Assembly: GCA_013399695.1 (NCBI GenBank)
Contig: VXAU01002071.1
Span: forward strand, 2,088,949 to 2,152,948
DNA from: Formicarius rufipectus
Taxonomy: Eukaryota > Chordata > Aves > Passeriformes > Formicariidae
Length of the DNA stretch: 64,000 nt
Reading direction: 5' to 3'
A program made the translations under genes and the position numbers. This document shows, in pieces, positions 11,591 to 24,424 of this stretch. A model generated the notes under the pieces. That model was not told the origin of the DNA, did no database searches, and saw only the letters and a program-made list of their open reading frames with translations. Numbering within the stretch: position 1 is the first letter of the stretch; every line of letters starts with the position of its first letter.

Positions 11591-12600
11591 CCCCCTCCCT
11601 CTTCTCCAGAGTGGACTCAAAGGAGGCAGGTGAGGTGCCAGGGGCTCAGCATGCCCAGGTGCCCCCAGGTGACTCAGTTAAGGCCCCAGAGGCAGCACAG
11701 GGAGGTGGACACAGCTCAGTTGTGCCTCCAGTGCTCAGGGCTGTGCCGTCCCTTGTCACCGGTTCCCTGCTCTGACCATCCCCTGCCCAGCACTGCAAAC
11801 CCCCCTGGTTTCCACCCCCAGCCTGGGAAAGCTGGGACAGCTCATGGAGCTGGGAACTGAGACAAAGCTGCTCCCCCTGAGCTGGTGGTTCTGCCTCATC
11901 CTGGCACTGCCAGCTCTGAGAAACAGCTCTGCTGGATCTCTCCAACCTTCGCCCTGCACAGCAGAGTCTGACGGAGATTTCACTCCAGCCCGTGAGCATC
12001 TGCTTTTAGGACAATAAGGACAGAGTAATAACATTGTGTACTGTACAATAGACAGTGATTTTGAAAGGCTTTTGCCTGAAAGGGCTGGAATAAAACATGG
12101 AATTAGCATGGAGCTTTCCAGGTGCAAGAGAGCCTTTTTTTATGCTGGAAGTAAATCACTAGACAATGTTGTGATTTGCACAAAGGAGAGTTAAAACTGG
12201 CTAAAATTCTTCAGGAGTGTTTCAGTTGCATTGCCAGGCTGTGCATGTTGCCTCGGACAGCTCAGAGGAGCTCCTGTCCCTCCATTTCATATGAGAAAGT
12301 CCAACAGGATCTTGCTGATGGTGCTTTGAAGCCCCAGTGAAATGATCATGTCACTTGTCACGATCCAATGGAAACAAACCCGAGTGTTCCTCACTCCTTT
12401 CTTGGTTTTGCACATGACAAATGAGCAGGGAATTAACAGCTGTGGTGAGAGGGCTGGGAGTGGTCAGATCTCTTGTTTAGGGTTGAATTCATCACTCCTC
12501 TGCCACCTTTACCTGTGTCATCCTCCCGGCTGGAATCAGCCCTCAAACCCCAGAGCTCTCTGCAGGACAGTGAATTGCTGCTCACCTGCCCTTCTGCCCA
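11591..12600. other. Intronic sequence between two CR1 copies
   Basis: GC-rich as far as about 12000, then ordinary. The CR1 at left may extend somewhat further in eroded form. No gene recognised. Confidence 0.4.
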
Positions 12601-12830
12601 GGGAATCACTGAACAGCTTGGGTTGGAAGGGACCTTACAGCCCAGCCCATCCCATCCCACCCCCTGCCATGGGCACGGACACCTCCCACCAGCCCAGGGG
12701 GCTCCAAACCCCGTCCAGCCTGCCCTTGGACACTCCCAGGGCTGGGGCAGCCACAGCTGCTCTGCCCACCCTGTGCCAGGGCTGCCCACCCTCCCAGGGA
12801 GGAATTTCTTGGTAACATCTAACCCAAATC
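12601..12830 (-). repeat. CR1 LINE 3' fragment (group 1 tail)
   Basis: Plus-strand reading 'TTGGAAGGGACCTTACAGCC', then GGGCACGGACACCTCCCACC, then GTGCCAGGGCTGCCCACCCT. This is the reverse complement of the CR1 3' end, truncated near 12830. Confidence 0.9.
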
Positions 12831-15800
12831 ACCTACTCCTGTCACCTGTTCATTCCTCCAAGTATGCAGAGATGCTGCTGCCTTTTCAGCAGAGTCATGC
12901 AGACATTCAGATGTGGTGTGTGATTTCCTGGGCACTGGGGAGGTGGGAGAAGGGCTCTGGAGCTGCTGGGGCAGTGATACCATCTGATGGATTGAAGATG
13001 GCACAGAGTCAGTGATGGGGCACTCCTGGAGTCTGAAACCAAATATTGTCATGGCCTCAGGAAAGGCACATTCATTCTCTGTCTGATTTTTTCAGGTCCA
13101 CAAAGAGATCAAGATATTTCCAGAGCTGTCCTGGACAAGCATTGTGAGGATTAATTAATTAACACTGGCTCAATATTTTAGACATGTAGAAGTTTTTTGG
13201 CAGAGTTTGGCAGCCCAGACTCTGTAATCCATGTCCATAAGGATGGTCTGGTATGTTATTGTCAGCTTTTAAAATCAGCTAATCCTAGAAGGAGCAGGAT
13301 GTGCTGCTGGAAGCCTGAGGAACCCAACACGTGAGGAGGCTCGTGGTGCCTCCTGAAAGAAGGAGCTGCAGACAGAGCCATGAAGGCTTTGAAGCAACAG
13401 AATCCATAAACAGGCTGTCAAGTGACAGCCTTGAACAGCAAATCAGCTGTGTCTGGGCAAGCACAGAGCCTATTTCATGCTAGGATTCTTTTACATTAAA
13501 TATACTTATTTTCTGCCTTGTTTCTGCCGGGCAGCTCCCCAGCTGGGGGTTCAACCTCTGCGAGATCTGGCTCAGGTTTATGCCACTGCTTTCTTTCTTC
13601 CCTGGCATATTTTCTTTGGTAATGTTTTCATGGATGCTCAGGATATTCAGCTGAAATTCCATCCATCAACCAAGCTGAGGGATGAGGGCTGAAGATGCAG
13701 ATCAGCTTTAGCAGCAGCAGCTTATCTTCAGTACTTGGATTCATTTTGATTTTTTGTAAAGCTGTGGCCAGCAGTTACTTAGTAGGGATTTGCCAGGTAA
13801 AGATGCTTTTTTGATTTTGTTCTGGTTTATAAATCCGTATTTCTTACTCAGTATTGTGTAGCAAAAGGACTGAGAGATGTATCTAAAACTGTCCTCCTCT
13901 GAGGAGTTGCAAATTCTCCTGCTTCTCTAACAGTGAGGGGGACATCCTTCCCTAATGGCTTTCCCTGCGTGGATGGGAACCGGACACTGCACCAGCCCTC
14001 ACCAAAGCCACTTCAAGGGACAGGATGGATTTGGGCTCAGCTGTAGCTTGAACAGAAAAGGTGACCCAGCTGAAGGTCTCTGAGAGCTACTGGGAGCATA
14101 AATATTCCTTACAACAACAGCAGGTAGTGCCCAAAGAAACAGGAATGTTTATGTAGACTTGGGAATAAACTGAGTAGGTTATTTAATACACAGAGGGTGG
14201 AGAATACTTAATATATGAACACACTGGTTCCATTTATTCTTCCTGGCTTGGATAAACGTCTCAGCCTGTAGGCAGTTAAAACAGATGGTCTGAATTTGGG
14301 TAACATTCAGACCTTGAGTTGGAGCTAAAAAAGGAATTTCATTGGCAAGGAAAGTAGGTCAGAAAGCTAAAGCCCCCAGTCCTAAAATGATGAAAGGTTT
14401 CTAATCAAGTCTTCCCCATTACCATTCATTAAACAGAGCAGGGGAAGCAACGTTATTAGAGACCTTTGGAAAGGGATTACGGTGGGATCAGGAGCATCCT
14501 CCTTCCTGCAAGGAGATCCGTGCTGGGGTGACATGGGTGACCCTGGATGTTGATCTCCCAAAGTCCTGCAGGCTGGACTGGAGCCACAGCAGGACGGGGA
14601 TGGTTTTCTTCATAGGATCATAAGCAAGTTTATCTTCTGCTTCAATCTCAGGAGTGCTGAGAGGAGGCTCTTTGCAGATCCTCTATTAATACCTCTCCCA
14701 CTAATCATCCTTTCCACGCTGCCGCTGTCAAACCCCTGACTCAGGCTCTGTCATTCCCTTGCCACGGCAAATTGTGACTTGCACCCTATCTGGGGCTTTC
14801 AGGCACTGCTTTCTGTGCTCTCCATCATTTTCAAAGGTGTGCCAGCTGCTGAAGGCTTTCTTCCTTGTGGCTGACAGGAATTACTCAGAGCAAAGGGGGA
14901 AGCTGTACCAGTGCACACGGTGCTCCCAGCTCCGCTCCTTGTTTCAGCTCCTGAGGAGCAGCACATCCCCGATTCCTGCTCCCTGGCAAGAGCACAACAT
15001 GCTTATTCAAAGATGTTTTTGAACTGGTGTTGGCAAGCCCAAGCTGCTGCACTGTCATTATTCCTCCCCCTTTCCCCTCAAACAACTGCTGGCAGTGACA
15101 CTGCTCGGAGTGGAGAAGTGCTGGCGTTTCAGCCCTGCCAGCAAAGGCATTTTCCGAGGTCATGTCAGATTTGTCCTGTTTGCTCTCCCTCAGTGGGAGA
15201 TGTTTGACCATCTGCCTTGATCCTCAGCCATCACTGGCACTGCAGGGGTGACCAGAGTGGGGACTGGCAGCTGGAACATCCCAGTGATTTGAGGAACTCA
15301 GGAATGACGTGCCGGGCAATTTGCTGCTTCCCAGAAACAGCAGTTTACGATGTCACACACATCTCCCTAAAGGAAAAGAGATGATGTCTTTCTTTTGTGG
15401 TATCTCAGGTTTTTCCATCACTGCTTATTAAAGCATTGACTGTTTTATAATGAAAAAGAAAAGAAAAAAGGAAAAATTTAAACTGTTGATTTAACAGTTT
15501 TCAGAGAAAAAGTGGAACTTAGTTCAACGTAGAATCAATATGAGAAGAGCTGAATTTCACTTTGGAGAAAATACTTCCAGTCTTAACCTTTTATTCCTGA
15601 TGTTTATTCATCCAGCTTTTCATTGGAAGCTCTATCCTTTTAGTTCTTGCAAAGCTGATGTATTTATCAAAAAGCAATCTCAGGGGTTTTTTGCTTTATG
15701 TCACCTGAGTTTTTGATCCTCAAATCTGAGTTTTGGCTGTGATAGATGTATCAGGAAAAGCTTTTTAAGACTTGCTGTTTGTTTTGGTGTTCCTGCTGAA

Positions 15801-16077
15801 CTCAACCGTGGGTTTGGTTAGACAGGTCTGTCTCCAGCTGACAGCTGCTTGTGATTTTAACCCTGATGAGGAGACCTAACCTTGTGGTGTTTCCTGCTCT
15901 CTGGGCTGGGATTTTTCTGACCAGGAGATGACTGTGAAGAGGAAGCATCTCAAGGGACTCCAGGACAAGTAGAGGGGTGAACATTTCCTGCCCTTCTGAG
16001 CTTCTCCTGCTCACGTGCTGGAGGTCTGGGTGTGCTGCAGAGCCAGGCAGGAGGCACAGTCCATGTCCTGCCCTTGG
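12831..16077. other. Unique intronic sequence
   Basis: No CR1 or tandem array recognised. It contains a TTAATTAATTAA motif at about 13152-13163 and an A-rich tract at about 15451-15480. A weak MIR-like stretch at about 14770-14840 is too degraded to call. Confidence 0.4.
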
Positions 16078-16192
16078 AATCCCAGAATTTCGTGTGTTGG
16101 GAGGGACCTTCAAGCTCATCTCACTCCACCCCCTGCCATGGGCAGTGACACCTTCTGCTAGACCAGGTTGCTCCAACATGACCTTGAGCATC
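16078..16192 (-). repeat. CR1 LINE 3' fragment, short (group 1 tail)
   Basis: Plus-strand landmarks are TTGGGAGGGACCTTCAAGCT, CCTGCCATGGGCAGTGACAC and 'CTAGACCAGGTTGCTCCAAC'. About 115 bases of CR1 3' end in reverse orientation. Confidence 0.88.
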
Positions 16193-17011
16193 TCTAGACA
16201 TTTAAACTTGGCAAATTGTAAAAGTCTTTGGTTCCCTGAAGGAGGAATGTTTCTTTTTTTCCTGTTCTAAACTGCTAATGATGTTTAGCTGCTGGGGCTC
16301 TCTGTGGCAGCCTCTTGCTCAAAGGGAATTTACTGTCAGCAGAATTAAAAAATGCTTAAATGTTCCCAACAAGTTCCTGTTTAGCCCTCCAACTCACCAT
16401 TATCCCTTGAGAAAAATCTCACTGGTTTACCATAACAGTGGGGATTTATTGCCATACATCAGCAAAACCAAACCCAAACCAGACTGTTTGACTCTCTGTG
16501 CTGACAGAAGCCCACCCTGGCTGTGTCTCTCCAGATCATGGTTTGGTTTTTTTTCCCATAAAGGTGAAAATGTGATGTTATTTTCAAAGACTCCTTCGTC
16601 CTTGGTAATCGGAACTTTTCACCCTGAACCTGACAGCGAGCTCTTCTCCGTCAGTATTTAATTCAATTTAAATGCTGCTGTGGGCACTAAGACTCAGATC
16701 CATCCAGCAGAATCAGCCCTGGGGTGGTTCAGGGCAGTCACCACGTGTGGCACCTGCAGGAGCTCCAAGGAGGCACGAGGGGCTGATCCCTGTGTTGGGG
16801 GGGCTGTCTGAGCGAGGGGGAGGCCCCAGGGTGAGCTCTGATGCTCAGGGGGTCTCTCCTCACAGCTGGTGGTGCCAACATGCCTGAAGAATTTCCTGGA
16901 CACACAGTTATTCATTGATTTCTGATTTAGCAGTGTTCCCATTTCCCCAGGATCTCGGCCATCCTCATTTCTCTGGCGTGTTTCATCCCACACAGAGCAC
17001 CCACCAGTGCC
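16193..17011. other. Unique intronic sequence
   Basis: No recognisable repeat or gene. The part after about 16680 is GC-richer and leads into the CR1 copy; it could contain more eroded CR1. Confidence 0.4.
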
Positions 17012-17552
17012 AGGGGAAGGGAGGGGATCGTGCCCCTCTGCCCCCCTGCCCAGGTGAGACCCCACCTGCCCAGCGAGGACAGGGAGCTGCTGGAGAGAGG
17101 CCAGAGGGGGCACCGGGACGGTCACAGTGATGGAGCAGCTCTGCTGGGAGGGAAGGATGGGAGAGTTGGGCTTGTCCAGCTTGGAGAAGAGAAAGCTTTG
17201 GGGTGACCTCACTGTGCCCTTCCAGGACCTGCAGGAATCCTGCAGGGAAGATGGAGAAAGGCTATTTCCAAGGGCCTGGAGGGACAAGACAGAGGGGACG
17301 GCTTCCCACTTACAGAGGGAAGGTTGGATGGGATGTTGGGAAGGAATCCTTCCCTGGGAGGGTGGGCAGCCCTGGCACAGGGTGGGCAGAGAAGCTGTGG
17401 CTGCCCCTGGATACCTGGGAGTGTCCCAGGCCAGGTCGGACGGGGCTTGGAGCAGCCTGGGCTGGTGGGAGGTGTCCCTGCCCATGGCAGGGGTGGGATG
17501 GGATGAAGTTTAATGTCCCTTCCACCCCAAACCATCCTGTGATTCTATGAAA
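17012..17552 (+). repeat. CR1 LINE fragment, long, with reverse-transcriptase remnant
   Basis: Plus-strand CR1. It begins in the late reverse-transcriptase frame (reading APLPPCPGETPP at about 17030-17065), with a deletion just after. It continues through 'AGCTTGGAGAAGAGAAAGC', GGGAGGGTGGGCAGCCCTGG and GGAGGTGTCCCTGCCCATGG, and ends with the terminal TGTGATTCTATGA at about 17538-17550. Intact 3' end, truncated 5' end, frame broken. Confidence 0.92.
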
Positions 17553-19328
17553 CAGCAGCTTTGCAGCCCAGTGAGTTCTTCAGCTTGGATTTCTTGCTGC
17601 GACCCAAAGTAATATTTTTAACTTTTATGTTTTCTACTGCTATTAAAGAATCCTCAGGGAATGTTGGGAGAAGTCCTGAGTATCATTGTCCATTTGACCA
17701 TCATCTGATGCAGGCATCTGGTGTGGCAGCAGCTTAGTGCTGCTCTTCTCAATAATACTCACTTTTTAAAAAGTGTTTGTTTTAATGGAAAATAAAATGT
17801 CCCAGATTAAGGTATTATTTATTTCTGGCTGCATACACTAAAGGCCTTTTTAAATGACTTCATTCATTATTAATTCAAGAAGAATCCTCATATTACTCAG
17901 AGTGAAAACCTTACAGAATCACCTGCTCGTAGAATCCTTTTTTTTTCTTGGAGCATCTTAAAGTTCTCTGTAAAAGGAACCTTTTTGAAAAACACCCAGG
18001 CTGGAGAGGGCAGTCAGTGCACTGAGTAACTAGACTTTTCACCTCAGAGCAGCGTTGAAGGCTCCCTGCCCTGCCTGAAATCCTTCACTGTGGTGGCAGC
18101 TTAAAGGAAATGCTGCAGTTTCGCTTTCATTTCATCCTCATCTTTCTCTTTTCTGTCTTTTTAAGCAGCTTGAGTGTCCATGCTGAGCCATGTCACATTC
18201 CAAATGATCCCCATACTGTGCATTTTAATGAGCTGCTAACACTGATTATACAAAAAGCAACCTCAGAAATATTTACTGAGTCCAAAAAAAAGTGCCTATG
18301 GGGAACTAATTAGCTTTTTAAGAACTGGCTTTCTGAAAGGCTCGGCTTCTGGAAAAGTTGAACTTGGAAGCAGATCCCAGGAAGTTGAAGAAGTGAGTAG
18401 AAGGAATGGGAGGGAGTTCTCATGGAGCATTACACAGCCAGGCATCTCTGTGCTGCTCAGAAAGGCACTGGGAGCTGCATATATACATATATATATACAC
18501 ACCCCCCCACAATAAATGCCATTAGCATGCAGAGGAATGCCAGGCCATGCCAGGCCATGCCTGGGTCCTGTGTCAAGTTTCTGAGGGGCTGATCAGAGAG
18601 GCACAAAGTCATTGTCCCCCTGTCCCTGGTCAGTTCCCTCCATCAAAATTATCTTAACTAATGATGTTGGAAACTCACTTCATTGAAGGCAATGGGCAGT
18701 TGCAAGCAAGTTCCAGTTAGCTGGGGACAGATCTGATTAAAGCTTCCCTTTCCTGCAATTCCAGGGCTTGATAGTCCCTAAATATATATTTCTATCCCTT
18801 CCAAGGGAAAGTGATCTAATAATGTGACATTCAATATCAAATAGTGCCATGAAAGGAATTGCGAATTGGATCAGGCAGAGATTGTAAATGAAAGACTTTC
18901 CAGTGAGGGGAGGAATTGCACGAGCATCCAAGTGCTCCTGTTGCAGAGGGCACTTACAAGCTCTGCAGAAACCATTTGAGTGCAGACTACTCAATCCTGG
19001 AAATGTAAGGACCAAGTCCTTGTAATAATGGGTTGAAAGGCACTTTGGAAATTCTAATGTGGAACCAGCCCTTGAGGGATGACTTTGTGTGTACAGGATA
19101 TTACTCAGATCAGAGAGATTGGAAAGGAGTTTGCCTCGCTGCCCTTCAGTGAAATCACAAATAGCATTGCAAGTGTTGTAGGAGCTGTTGGGGCTTGGGA
19201 AGGCAGGACAGGGTCCTCCTCCCTCCCTTGGGGTGCTGAGGAGCAGCGAGGGGGGATTGGTGAGCAGAGTGTGTCAGCCTTCAGGCAAAGCAGAACCTGC
19301 GACTGGGCAACGTGTGTTTCACAGGCAG
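17553..19328. other. Unique, partly AT-rich intronic sequence
   Basis: Holds an AT/AC microsatellite at 18478-18510 and a doubled CCAGGCCATG at about 18540-18560. No gene recognised. Confidence 0.45.
18478..18510. repeat. AT/AC microsatellite with C run
   Basis: TA dinucleotides, a short ACAC stretch and then seven C residues. Simple repeat. Confidence 0.85.
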
Positions 19329-19565
19329 TGTCCCAGAATCCCAGACTGGTCTGGGTGGGACCACAAAGCTCATCCCATCCCACCCCCTGCCATGGGCAGG
19401 GACACCTCCCACCAGCCCAGGGTGCTCCAAGCCCCGTCCAACCTGGCCTGGGACACTTCCAGGGCTGGGGCAGCCACAGCTGCTCTGCCCACCGTGTGCC
19501 AGGGCTGCCCACCCTCCCAGGGAAGGAATTTTGCTTCCAACCCAAACCATTCTGGAATTCTCTGT
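19329..19565 (-). repeat. CR1 LINE 3' fragment (group 1 tail)
   Basis: Reverse-orientation CR1 3' end. Plus-strand landmarks are CATGGGCAGGGACACCTCCC, AACCTGGCCTGGGACACTTC and GGCTGCCCACCCTCCCAGGG. The tail at about 19329-19360 is diverged. Confidence 0.9.
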
Positions 19566-20449
19566 GTGATTAGAGGATGGAGCAGACTCAGATACCCACA
19601 AACTGCACACTTGGGATGTGAGGCCATGGAGAATCCATCCCTCCCACTGGAAACCACCACGAGCTTCAGTGACCACCTGGGAGTCACAAACTCCCTGACC
19701 CGTTTCCCCTTCACTGCCCCTCGATGGTTCACCCTCTTTACTTGGAGCTCAAACCCACTTTTATCTATATTTTAGAAAATCTCATCCATTTGTTCTTCTG
19801 AGCCCATGTTAATATTAATAACACAGAGATAATTTTTCTGAGTAAGAAATCAAATTCACCTACACGCTGCCAGATCGACACCTCCAGGGAAGTGCTCTGA
19901 GTCTAGAGATGGTTGAATATTCTATTTCCAACTTCTTTTGCTTCCAAGATGGACTAAAGCAGCATGCTCACAAACAACACTTTCTCTGGAAATGGTTTGG
20001 ATTTTTGTCAGGAAATAAAATAATCCAAACCACAAACTTTTAAAGTGAAAGTAAAAAAAGCCAATTGAAAATATAGGCTGGTTTGTTCAGAGTTCAATTT
20101 CCTTTGTCTGAATTTGATTAAAGCCACTGCAGATTTAACATGATCTTTTTTTTCCAAATAGAGAGAAAAACAAGAAGAAAAATAGCCCTGCATGGAAGTC
20201 CCTGTTATTTTCTTCTCTAGTGGAGTATTTTATCATTCTCAGCAAAAATTAACCAGAGTTGTCCAAGTTTGCCAGTGATTGATAGTGTCACCTTAAATGT
20301 TACTAGTCAAAACTTGTTTTCTCCCTTTTCCACTCCCCCAGAACTCAGGCAGGCACTTTGCCAAGGAGTAAAATTCCCTTTGGTGCAATTTGAAAAGTCA
20401 GCAGCACTGGCTGTGCTCTCACTGCCAGGCAGCTCTGGGCACTGGTGGG
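19566..20449. other. Unique intronic sequence
   Basis: No recognisable repeat or gene; AT-rich around 20000-20250. Confidence 0.45.
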
Positions 20450-20876
20450 ACGAGAATGCCACAGTGGTTTGGGGTGGGAGGGACCTCAAAGCCCCCCCAG
20501 TCCCCCCCCTGCCATGGGCAGGGACACCTCCCACTAGCCCAGGTTGCTCCAAGCCCCATCCAACCTGGCCTGGGACACTTCCAGGGATCCAGGGGCAGCC
20601 ACAGCTGCTCTGCCCACCCTGTGCCAGGCCCTGCCCACCCTCCCAGGAATTCCTTCCCAATATCCCATCTAACCCTACCCTGTGTCAGTTCAAAGCCATT
20701 GCCCTTGTCCTGTCCCTCCATCCCTTGTCCCCAGTCCCTCTCCAGCTCTCCTGGAGCCCCTTTAGGCTCTGGAATGTTCTCTCAGGTCTGTCCAGACCCT
20801 TCCCTTCTCCAGGTGACCCCCCAGCTCTCCCAGCCTGGCTCCAGAGCAGGGGGGTCCAGCCCTGGAGCATCACAAG
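20450..20876 (-). repeat. CR1 LINE fragment, about 430 bp (group 1 tail)
   Basis: Reverse-orientation CR1 from its 3' end at about 20450 back through TTCCCAATATCCCATCTAAC and CTCTCCAGCTCTCCTGGAGC to 'CCCAGCCTGGCTCCAGAGCA'. The C-runs at 20493-20512 are local expansions. Confidence 0.9.
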
Positions 20877-22242
20877 GTCTGACTTGGCTGATCAAGTTCG
20901 ATTCAAATCATCTTCTAATATATTTATCATGTGCACAATATTCCTCTGCTCTGGGAATGCTCAGAAAGTTGGGGTTGAACTTTTGGCCTCGCAAATATGT
21001 TTCTCCCAGATGAGAAAGCAGACAGCTTGTGATGAAAATTAACTTGCTAATAAAAATAATTAGTACACAAAGGGACAATCACCAAAATCAAACCCTGCTT
21101 TGTTTCCCTAAGTGTGTTTAAGCATTGCATGGATGGGAACAGATTATGAGACTAAATCACTTGTGATCTGCACCTTGGGACCAGGCTGAGTGATGGTTCT
21201 TGTCTCTCCAGATACCTCAGGTCCTTATATCTTTGCATTTGAGCAGCCAGGTCTTTAGACGCATTCACAAGTACTTCAGAAAAAAGTCAAACCACTCGGT
21301 TGTCTGGTCCATTTTCTGGTATCACAACTACACAGTGAAATTACCATTTTGCAGTTTCCACCAGTAAATCTTTTGTCTAGCCCTAAATCCTCTTTCTAGC
21401 CCTTCCCATCAGCGCTTGCACAGTTGGGAAATTCACAGCTTCTCTGTCAGCAGATTTTATTTTCTAATTCCCTTTCTGTCTGAGAAGATTTTTCATCATT
21501 ACTGCACGACCTGAGATTCCAACCATCATCTCTTGCTTCATTCCCATGTCTGCTGAGAAGAATTTCCCCTTTCCCCCCAGTCTTTATTTTCTCTCAGATC
21601 TCACAGGAGAAAAGCTGAGAATTCCTGTGATATTTTTTCCTTCCTGTTGCTACTGATGCACCTTGAGAAGTGGAGTTTTCCCTGTAGATGCAACACTTGG
21701 AATGCTGAGTGTGACTTGATGCCTTCATAAAACACCCGACTACGAATTCATTCTCCTGCAATCACTGATTCCCAGTCCTTCCTCCAGGTGCCTCCCACCC
21801 CAGAGACCATTACTGGGATTTATCTGTGGCAGTGATTTGCAGCAACCTCCTTTCCCAAGGGGATTTTGGAATAAACGAGCCAACAAACACCAAGCCAAAG
21901 CAAAACATAACCCCCCTGGAACAAAGAGCCTGGAGCCCAGGGCTGCAGCAGGAGTTTTTATTCTTGTCTTTCCCATGGAGAAAGGAGGGATGTCAGGATT
22001 CAGATGCCTGGCAGAAACTGAGCAGCTCCAGCATTTGGATCTGTCAAGGATTTATGCTGTGATGGGCTTGGAGGCGCCTGTCCCTCTCCCTGCAGATTAG
22101 TGCAGCAGCTGGAAGAGCCCTAAATAGTGAAACCAGGCACAAACAGTCCTTCCCAGGCTGGCCAGGGAATCAGGTGAGGGAGAGCTGTGTGCCAGAGATT
22201 TGTTTCTTCAGATATTTGGGGTTTATTTTATTCTAGATCTTG
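20877..22242. other. Unique intronic sequence
   Basis: No recognisable repeat or gene. Confidence 0.45.
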
Positions 22243-22500
22243 AATAGAATCATGGAATCATTAAGGTTTGAAAAGAACTCTAAGATCAAGTCCAACTGTC
22301 GACCACCACCCTGGTCAGCACTGAACCATGTCCCCAAATGCCACCTCCACACATGTTTCAAATCCCTCCAGGGGTGGTGACCCAGCTGTGCCAGTGCTTT
22401 ACAACCCTTCCTGTGAAGAATTTCCCCCTAAAATCCAACCTCACCCTCCCCTGGTGCAACCTGAGGCCATTTCCTCTGACTTGTTACCTGGGAGAAGAAA
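22243..22500 (-). repeat. CR1 LINE 3' fragment (group 2 tail)
   Basis: Plus-strand reading 'AGAATCATGGAATCATTAAG', then 'CTCTAAGATCAAGTCCAAC', then GTGAAGAATTTCCCCCTAAA, ending near 22500. This is the reverse complement of the CR1 group whose tail ends in CCTTAATGATTC. Confidence 0.9.
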
Positions 22501-22837
22501 TTAATGGGAATAAATAGGGAAAAACTCAGCCTTCTCAGTCCTCCTGATTTAGGAAAATCAGTGGCTGACCTTTAAGCTGGCTGGGTTCAGCCCAGGGATT
22601 TCCTGTGGCTTCTGCACATTCTGCTCCTTTTGTATGCCCAGGGCAGTTAAACCCCTGCAAATCTAAACCAGCAGCAGAGAGATTTCAGCCTTCTTCTCTC
22701 CAGAGCTGGAGCCAAAATACTTTCTAAAAATACCTTGCATTTGATTAGTTCTTAGGGGTGTCATTTGCTTTATGTTGGGGAAGACAGGCAGGAGGACTGG
22801 AAAGGCTCCTTCCCCACCCTGGGGAGCTACTGAGGAA

Positions 22838-22966
22838 CAGAATCAGGGAATCCCAGAAGGGGTTGGGTTGCAAGGCACCTTAAAGGCCATGTAGTTCCAA
22901 CCTGCCATGGGCAGGGACACCTTCCACCAGCCCAGCTGGCTGCAAGCCCCATCCAGCCGTAGCTGA
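22838..22966 (-). repeat. CR1 LINE 3' fragment, short (group 1 tail)
   Basis: Plus-strand landmarks 'CAAGGCACCTTAAAGGCC' and CCATGGGCAGGGACACCTTC, truncated after 'CAAGCCCCATCCAGCC'. Confidence 0.88.
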
Positions 22967-23397
22967 AACATATGGAATGTGATCCTCAGTATTCCTTGAG
23001 ATCCAGGGAAGCAAACTGAGGAGCAGCTCAGCTAAAGCTCTGCAAATCAGCTCGGGCTGTACAGCGTGGCTGGGTGGAGATGTGGCTGTGAGCAGCCTAA
23101 TGAGGAGTAAAGCTGAGTATAAAGCTGAAGGAATCAGTGTTCAAGCTTTGCATTTGTTCACTGGCACTGCTGCAGCCTCTTCCACTGCTGTGAGAAGTAA
23201 CTCTAATTCCTTGAATCCCCAGCACTTGTGTTTTCAGCCCAGAGGGACTTCCAGTGTTGAGGTCTCCCTGGAGAGAGCTTTGCTGGTCCCAGCGGAGGGT
23301 GGGTTTGGTTGCTGGCTGCAGCCTCTGTGTCCTGGGAGAGGGGCAGAGCCATTTATCCTGCCCTTGTTTGATGTCACCTGGATTCTAGAGGGGAGTT

Positions 23398-23476
23398 GGA
23401 CCAAGCATTTGTTCTGAAAAGGCTGGACTTGATGACCTTGGAGGTTTTTTCCAACCTTTCTGATTCTCTGTGCTCA
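23398..23476 (+). repeat. CR1 LINE terminal fragment (group 2 tail)
   Basis: Only the last 80 bases or so of a CR1. The landmarks are GGCTGGACTTGATGACCTTG and then 'TTTTCCAACCTTTCTGATTC'. The copy is heavily 5'-truncated. Confidence 0.8.
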
Positions 23477-24342
23477 GTCCTGGCTGCTGCAGGTGCCCAG
23501 CCAGAGCATCCCCACTGCCACTGCCTGCTGCTCTCTTAGGAGGAGATTTTTCTTGCTACTTTTTGGGGTTTATTTTTAAAATTAAACCATTTTGCTGTTG
23601 AAAAGAATGGATGGGGTTAGATTTCAGGGGAACCAGAGTTTTCCTGGTAAAATGAGCCTTATTTCCCATGATTACACTTAATAATTGTACCTCACATAAT
23701 AACACTGTCCCTGGAAAACAGTGGTGAAACTTCCCTGCCCATCACTGAGAGCATGGCAGGTTTTATGCCACATCAGGACAGTTCTGGTAAAACCCTGAAT
23801 GACTTCACAGAGCTCACATATTTCCTTCCAGGATGAGGCTGCTTGGTTCTGCTCTGTATGACCTGGTAAGGCTCTGTGATTTTAATTTTATTTCTTTAGT
23901 ATAATCATTGTACTTTGAACGGGGAAACATCCAGGTCCTTGTCTTTTCTCTGCCCTGCCTAAATCTCATCTGTACTACCAGAACAGCCAAAGTTCCTTTC
24001 CTACCCAGACAATCACACTGCTTAGGCACTAAGCCCTGGTAATCCACTTTCTGTTTTCATAACAGTAACTATAGGATGAAGATATGCACAGCTTGTGCCT
24101 GATGTAAGCACAGAGATCATGACAGTGCTCCAAAATCCTTTTATTTTAAGATTTACTTAGATGATAAACTTCACATGTTTGTCCTTCATTTGTCATTTCT
24201 AACAAGGGATTTAGCCCAAAGCCAGCTTCCCATTCCTTCTACTGATCCAAGTTTCCTTTTGCCTGGAGATTTGTTGGTACAGGAGACTTAGGGACGTCAC
24301 CTGCAGGATGTTACAGCAAGAAGCTCTGAGGAATGTGACTTT
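23477..24342. other. Unique intronic sequence
   Basis: No recognisable repeat or gene. Confidence 0.45.
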
Positions 24343-24424
24343 TAGCTCTTTATGTGACCTTGAGAAGCCTAAGCAGCTCTTTTCTCCTCCTCTCCCTTGC
24401 CTAAAAGTGAGGAGCTATTATTTC
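24343..24424 (+). repeat. MIR-type SINE remnant
   Basis: Steps along the MIR core in consensus orientation: 'TAGCTCTTTATGTGACCTTG', then 'AGAAGCCTAAGCAGCTCTT', then 'TTGCCTAAAAGTGAGGAG' and 'CTATTATTT'. Order and spacing fit MIR (AGCTGTGTGACCTTGGGC through GTAAAATGGGGATAATAAT), but divergence is high. Confidence 0.6.

Noticed and set aside
13316..13360. Hairpin AGGAGGC/GCCTCCT
   Set aside because: A 7-bp stem is expected by chance in 64 kb and has no context.
14770..14840. MIR-like core
   Set aside because: The pyrimidine-rich order is suggestive, but key steps are missing.
16694..17485. 263-residue minus-strand open frame
   Set aside because: Antisense of the plus-strand CR1 at 17012-17552; GC-rich repeats give long chance frames.
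20269..21042. 257-residue plus-strand open frame
   Set aside because: Most of it is the antisense of the CR1 at 20450-20876.
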